NCBI GenBank assembly: GCA_947446645.1
Contig: CANFHA010000014.1
Location: 62,001-126,000, forward strand
Direction: 5' to 3'
Source of the DNA: Chitinophagaceae bacterium
Lineage (GTDB): Bacteria; Bacteroidota; Bacteroidia; Chitinophagales; Chitinophagaceae
Length of the DNA stretch: 64,000 nt
How positions within the stretch are numbered: the stretch's first letter is position 1; each line of letters opens with the position of its first letter. The notes beneath the pieces are model-generated. The model did not search any database and had not been told where the DNA came from. It was given only the letters and a program-made list of their open reading frames with translations. The position numbers were made by a program, and so were the translations under genes. Shown one piece after another: positions 59,967-64,000 of this stretch.

Positions 59967-60071
59967 CAATTGAGATAATACCAGCTATTCAGGATGGATA
60001 GAGTCTGATTACCCTATCCGTTGCAGTCACGATAAACAACCTGTAATATGCCAGCAAACATTTTTTGGAAG

Positions 60072-60440
60072 TTACCACTTCTTAAAGATGACATAAACAG
60101 CAGCAATAATAAGGCAGAAACCAACGATGTGGTTCCACTCAAATCGCTGCTTAAATACAACCGCTGAGAAGATCATAAATATCACCAGTGTTATTGCTTC
60201 CTGCAGCGTTTTCAGCTGCACAAGGTTAAAGGGCCCACCGTTCTCGTTGAAGCCAATACGATTGGCGGGAACCTGGAAAACGTACTCAAAAAATGCCAGG
60301 CCCCAGCTAATCAGGATCACGGAAAACAAGCCAAGGTTTTGCCCCCAGCTCATTTCTTTGAATTTGAGATGTCCATACCAGGCACAGGTCATGAATGTGT
60401 TAGATATGAGCAGGAAAATGATTGTAGTGAAAGCTTTCAT
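60072..60440 (-). CDS. DMT family protein (DUF486)
   Basis: FMTCAWYGHLKF...SWGLAFFEYVFQVPANRIGF...FNLVQLKTLQEAITLVIFMIFSAVVFKQRFEWNH. Confidence 0.9.
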   Translation of the reverse strand: MKAFTTIIFLLISNTFMTCAWYGHLKFKEMSWGQNLGLFSVILISWGLAFFEYVFQVPANRIGFNENGGPFNLVQLKTLQEAITLVIFMIFSAVVFKQRFEWNHIVGFCLIIAAVYVIFKKW

Positions 60441-60499
60441 TTGTAAGAAGTTGTTTGATAAAAAATGAGTACTAATGTATAGGCGCTGGCATAGAATCG

Positions 60500-60685
60500 T
60501 CAGGTCGGCGAACCCATCAACTTCTCAATCTTCTCCGTAAGGCATTTGGGACAATAACAATATGCATTTTCAACCATAGGCATCACAGGAGGCAATTTAC
60601 TGCACCAGCAATCTGCCGGACTACACATAAATATGGTGCCGCATTGCGGACATGTTTTCGAATTTTCGCTACTGTTTAGAGTCAT
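60500..60685 (-). CDS. Cysteine-rich CWC family protein
   Basis: CPQCGTIFMCSPADCWCSKLPPV...YCYCPKCLTEKI. Confidence 0.8.
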   Translation of the reverse strand: MTLNSSENSKTCPQCGTIFMCSPADCWCSKLPPVMPMVENAYCYCPKCLTEKIEKLMGSPT

Positions 60686-61069
60686 TTCATCAACAGCAAA
60701 TCTAATGAATGCTGCTGGTAGGACTGTAGAAAATGCTGTTGAGCAGCCTCTATTTTATGCATTTACTACAAAAAAAATAGCACTCACCACATAATTTGCC
60801 CGTTAACAAAAAGTTATCTGCGCAGTCCTTACATTTATTACAGAACAACTAAACGCCGATGCTATTTAGCTGCAGGAAATTTCTAACATCAACATCTTTT
60901 TGCGAATAAGAAAAGCAATAGAAGTGATGTATTAGCGTATAACATTATGGCATGATATTTGTATTTACATATATTTAGTCCAAATTAACAATAAATTTCA
61001 CAGATATACCTAAATAATCGCCATTAAGATCACAATAACCGCCACTAAAAACCGCACCTTATACAGCCT

Positions 61070-61708
61070 ATGAAGATCATTATCATTACTCCGGAAGAAG
61101 ACATAAGGCATGAACTCGAGACCGTGAATGACCTTTTCAGAAATGGCCTGCAGCGGCTCCATTTGAGAAAATCTGAGTACGACACCAGCGACTATCGCAA
61201 ATATATTAAGGCGATAGAGCCTCAATTTCACCCACGGCTGGTATTGACCTCCAGCTATGAGCTTTACGGTGAATTCAACCTGGGCGGCATACACCTGAAT
61301 ACGTCTGCACGGCGAGACGAGACGTTGAGAAAAAAACTATCCCACATTCCCCAACCGGTATTTTCCACATCCTTTCATACGTGGCAAAAAATTGTAGAGA
61401 ATGATTTCCATTACGGATACGTTTTCATTAGCCCCGTATTCGACAGTATATCCAAGAAAGAGTACAAAGCGAATATAGACCCCTATGGCGCTGCAGAAAC
61501 GAAGCAGAAGCTTGCCAAACTAAATAAATACTGCCCCGAGATATATGGCCTTGGAGGCGTGGGGATAAAGGAAATGGAGTCGCTGCACGAGTATGGCTTT
61601 GATGGCGGTGCGATGCTGGGATCCTTGTGGATGTCGGGCAACCCCGTGGCAACCTTCCTGAGAGCAACAAATGTGGCTACAATGTCTGAGCGCCAAAATG
61701 CGGCTTAA
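61070..61708 (+). CDS. thiE: Thiamine phosphate synthase-like (ThiE/TenI family)
   Basis: LQRLHLRKSEY...LGGIHLN...YVFISPVFDSISKKEY...IYGLGGVGIKEMESLHEYGFDGGAMLGSLW. Confidence 0.85.
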   Translation: MKIIIITPEEDIRHELETVNDLFRNGLQRLHLRKSEYDTSDYRKYIKAIEPQFHPRLVLTSSYELYGEFNLGGIHLNTSARRDETLRKKLSHIPQPVFSTSFHTWQKIVENDFHYGYVFISPVFDSISKKEYKANIDPYGAAETKQKLAKLNKYCPEIYGLGGVGIKEMESLHEYGFDGGAMLGSLWMSGNPVATFLRATNVATMSERQNAA

Positions 61709-62762
61709 CAGCGTTGACTCCATTTTTGAGACTAAATATATTTTTAAAACCATTTCGAATCAGGAGCTTGCCAACGCGGCCGCTCCTGTTTCCTGATGCG
61801 CAGTATAAAACAATAGGACTGACCTGATGGAACAAATGATAACTGCTATCTAATGAGGAAAGAGGGATATTTACCCCTCCGATATTCCAGGCACTATGCT
61901 CCTCTGGCTCACGTACATCCACTAATTGAACTGCAGTATTGTTGCCAAGCATCGCTTCGAGTTCATCGACCTCTATCTCGCCAACGGAAATATCACAGTT
62001 AAGCGCCAAAGACGGAAGTTCTGAGATCTGCTTATTAGCTTCGATAATCCTGAAGGAGAAAGTATGGGTTTGCATGCTTAATGTATCCATCACCAACAAC
62101 TTGCCTGACAATACTTCCCCGATACCAGTCACCATTTTGATCACCTCATTGGCCTGAATAGTGCCGATGATACCCGGCAATGCTGCAATAACGCCTATAT
62201 CAGCGCAGTTGGGAGACTCGCCTGCACCGGGAGGCTCTGGGAATAAACAACGGTATGTAGGCCCACCATTAAAGTTAAAGACCGAGACCTGGCCTTCGAA
62301 TTTATAAATAGCACCCGATACCATGGGCTTGCCGAGCATAACACAGGCATCATTAACGAGATAGCGGGTAGGAAAGTTATCAGAGCCATCAACAATAATG
62401 TCATAACCTGCAAGGATCTCCAGTGCATTAGTGCTGTCAATAAAAACAGGGTACACTTCTATCTGCACATTCGGATTTAACTGCAGCAGCTTCCTTTTGG
62501 CAGTCTGCGCTTTCCCCTGCCCTATCTCCGCCTCCGAATATAATACCTGCCGCTGGAGATTTGAGATATCAATGATGTCGCCATCCACAATACCTATCTC
62601 TCCGATACCGGCAGCCGTGAGATATTGCAATACAGGACATCCCAAGCCACCAGCACCAATCACGAGTACCCTGGCTTTCTTCAGTTTTTGCTGACCAATT
62701 TCTCCTACCTCAGGTAAGATGATTTGTTTACTATAGCGCGCCTGTTCGCCTGGAGATAACAT
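61677..62762 (-). CDS. thiF: HesA/MoeB/ThiF family adenylyltransferase with C-terminal rhodanese domain
   Basis: RYSKQIILPEVGEIGQQKLKKARVLVIGAGGLGCPVLQYLTAAGIGEIGIVDGD...VDVREPEEHSAWNIGGVNIPL...YCASGNRS. Confidence 0.92.
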   Translation of the reverse strand: MLSPGEQARYSKQIILPEVGEIGQQKLKKARVLVIGAGGLGCPVLQYLTAAGIGEIGIVDGDIIDISNLQRQVLYSEAEIGQGKAQTAKRKLLQLNPNVQIEVYPVFIDSTNALEILAGYDIIVDGSDNFPTRYLVNDACVMLGKPMVSGAIYKFEGQVSVFNFNGGPTYRCLFPEPPGAGESPNCADIGVIAALPGIIGTIQANEVIKMVTGIGEVLSGKLLVMDTLSMQTHTFSFRIIEANKQISELPSLALNCDISVGEIEVDELEAMLGNNTAVQLVDVREPEEHSAWNIGGVNIPLSSLDSSYHLFHQVSPIVLYCASGNRSGRVGKLLIRNGFKNIFSLKNGVNAVKPHFGAQTL

Positions 62763-62790
62763 AAGATTTAGGTTGAAAATTCAGATTTCA

Positions 62791-63909
62791 TCAAGCTTTT
62801 TCATGAACGGCAAACTGCGCCCAGTCTTTCCATACTGGTTTGTAGCCTTTCGATTCTATCATTTGTTTCACGTCAGCCACTGAGCGGCTATCGTCAATTT
62901 CGAACTGCTCCAGCGATTCCGGCTCTACTGTATAGCCTCCGGGATTGGTTTTAGAACCTGCACTCATTGTTGTAGCACCAAGCTTAATAACATGATCACG
63001 GAAGACCTGATTTTCCCTTGTAGATATAGACAGCTCAATCTCTTCGTTGAAGATCCGCCATGCACAGATGAGCTGCACCAGCTCTTTATCGGTGATAACA
63101 ACTTTTGGCTCAATGAGGCCTGTGGCCGGGCGTAAGCGGGGAAATGAAATACTATAGCGCGTCTGCCAGAATTTACGTTCCAGGTAACCTACGTGCAACG
63201 CCGTGAAGAAGTTATCTGTACGCCAGTCTTCAAGGCCTATTAAAACACCTAGACCAATTTTATGGATACCTGCAGCACCAAGACGATCCGGAGTATCGAG
63301 CCTGTAGTCGAAGTTTGACTTTTTGCCTTTGGGATGGTACGTTTTGTAGTTGTCTTTATGGTAGGTTTCCTGGTACACAAGCACTGCATAGAGTCCTTCG
63401 GCCACAAGGATGGTATATTCATCCTCATCAAGCGGCTGCACCTCAATGGATATATTAGCGAAGTGTGGCTTTAACAGCCTTATGGCGTCCCGCAAATAAT
63501 CAACACCAACAGTTTTTGTAGCCTCGCCGGTAACCAGCAATACATGCTCAAAGCCCTGTTGTTTAAGATAGGTAGCCTCCTGTAGAATTTCAACAGCAGA
63601 AAGTGTTCTGCGCCGCAACTTATTATCGTAGCTGAAACCACAGTAGGTACAAATGTTCTGGCATTCGTTAGAGAGGTAAAGCGGTGCATACAATTGCACT
63701 GTCTTACCAAAACGTTTTTGGGTGATCCGGTGACTTAGCTGCGCCATACGCTCCAGGTAAGGAGCAGCTGCAGGAGAGATCAGCGCTTTAAAATCTTCAA
63801 TGCCCCGCTTCGTCTTTCCCAAAGCCCGCGCCACATCTGCCGCTGTTTTTGCGTAGATAGAAGACTGAACTTCTTCCCACTTATGCTTATCGAATTCGTC
63901 TCTGAACAT
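62791..63909 (-). CDS. thiH: 2-iminoacetate synthase ThiH
   Basis: LYAPLYLSNECQNICTYCGFSYDNKLRRRTLS...LLVTGEATKTVGVDYL...SISFPRLRPATG. Confidence 0.95.
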   Translation of the reverse strand: MFRDEFDKHKWEEVQSSIYAKTAADVARALGKTKRGIEDFKALISPAAAPYLERMAQLSHRITQKRFGKTVQLYAPLYLSNECQNICTYCGFSYDNKLRRRTLSAVEILQEATYLKQQGFEHVLLVTGEATKTVGVDYLRDAIRLLKPHFANISIEVQPLDEDEYTILVAEGLYAVLVYQETYHKDNYKTYHPKGKKSNFDYRLDTPDRLGAAGIHKIGLGVLIGLEDWRTDNFFTALHVGYLERKFWQTRYSISFPRLRPATGLIEPKVVITDKELVQLICAWRIFNEEIELSISTRENQVFRDHVIKLGATTMSAGSKTNPGGYTVEPESLEQFEIDDSRSVADVKQMIESKGYKPVWKDWAQFAVHEKA

Positions 63910-64000
63910 ACTGTAAATAGTTTTAGCTGCTTTTACTCAAGATGCGGAACACCTGAAAGATGATTTAAAAAATCGGTTAGCGGACTGGTATGCTCAGCAT

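Overview
This window is a chromosomal segment from a Bacteroidetes bacterium, probably Chitinophagaceae/Sphingobacteriales-like. That placement rests on the gene families and the type IX secretion genes; no search was run. Most of it is ordinary housekeeping and surface or secretion genes: a TonB-dependent receptor, an S46 peptidase, fhs, folC, a radical SAM enzyme, a polyprenyl glycosylphosphotransferase, the gldKLMN type IX secretion/gliding operon, msrA, a fatty acid desaturase, trxA, dnaE, a 13-repeat Ig-like adhesin, pepE and a thiE/thiF/thiH cluster. I found no phage, CRISPR array, rRNA or convincing tRNA.

The most interesting structures are: (1) an in-frame chimeric ORF joining the N-terminus of a GltD-like subunit to the C-terminal two-thirds of a 2-oxoacid:ferredoxin oxidoreductase beta subunit; (2) a HicBA toxin-antitoxin module inserted upstream of dnaE between two 131-bp direct repeats, each carrying the dnaE start region; (3) a RAYT (REP-associated tyrosine transposase) gene flanked by inverted and direct copies of a 25-nt hairpin with a compensatory stem change; (4) an orphan terminase-small-subunit-like HTH protein ending at a near-perfect 20-bp palindrome; (5) a three-domain higher-order duplication in the Ig adhesin; and (6) scattered intergenic micro-hairpins with changing stems. 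All homology calls come from reading protein motifs.
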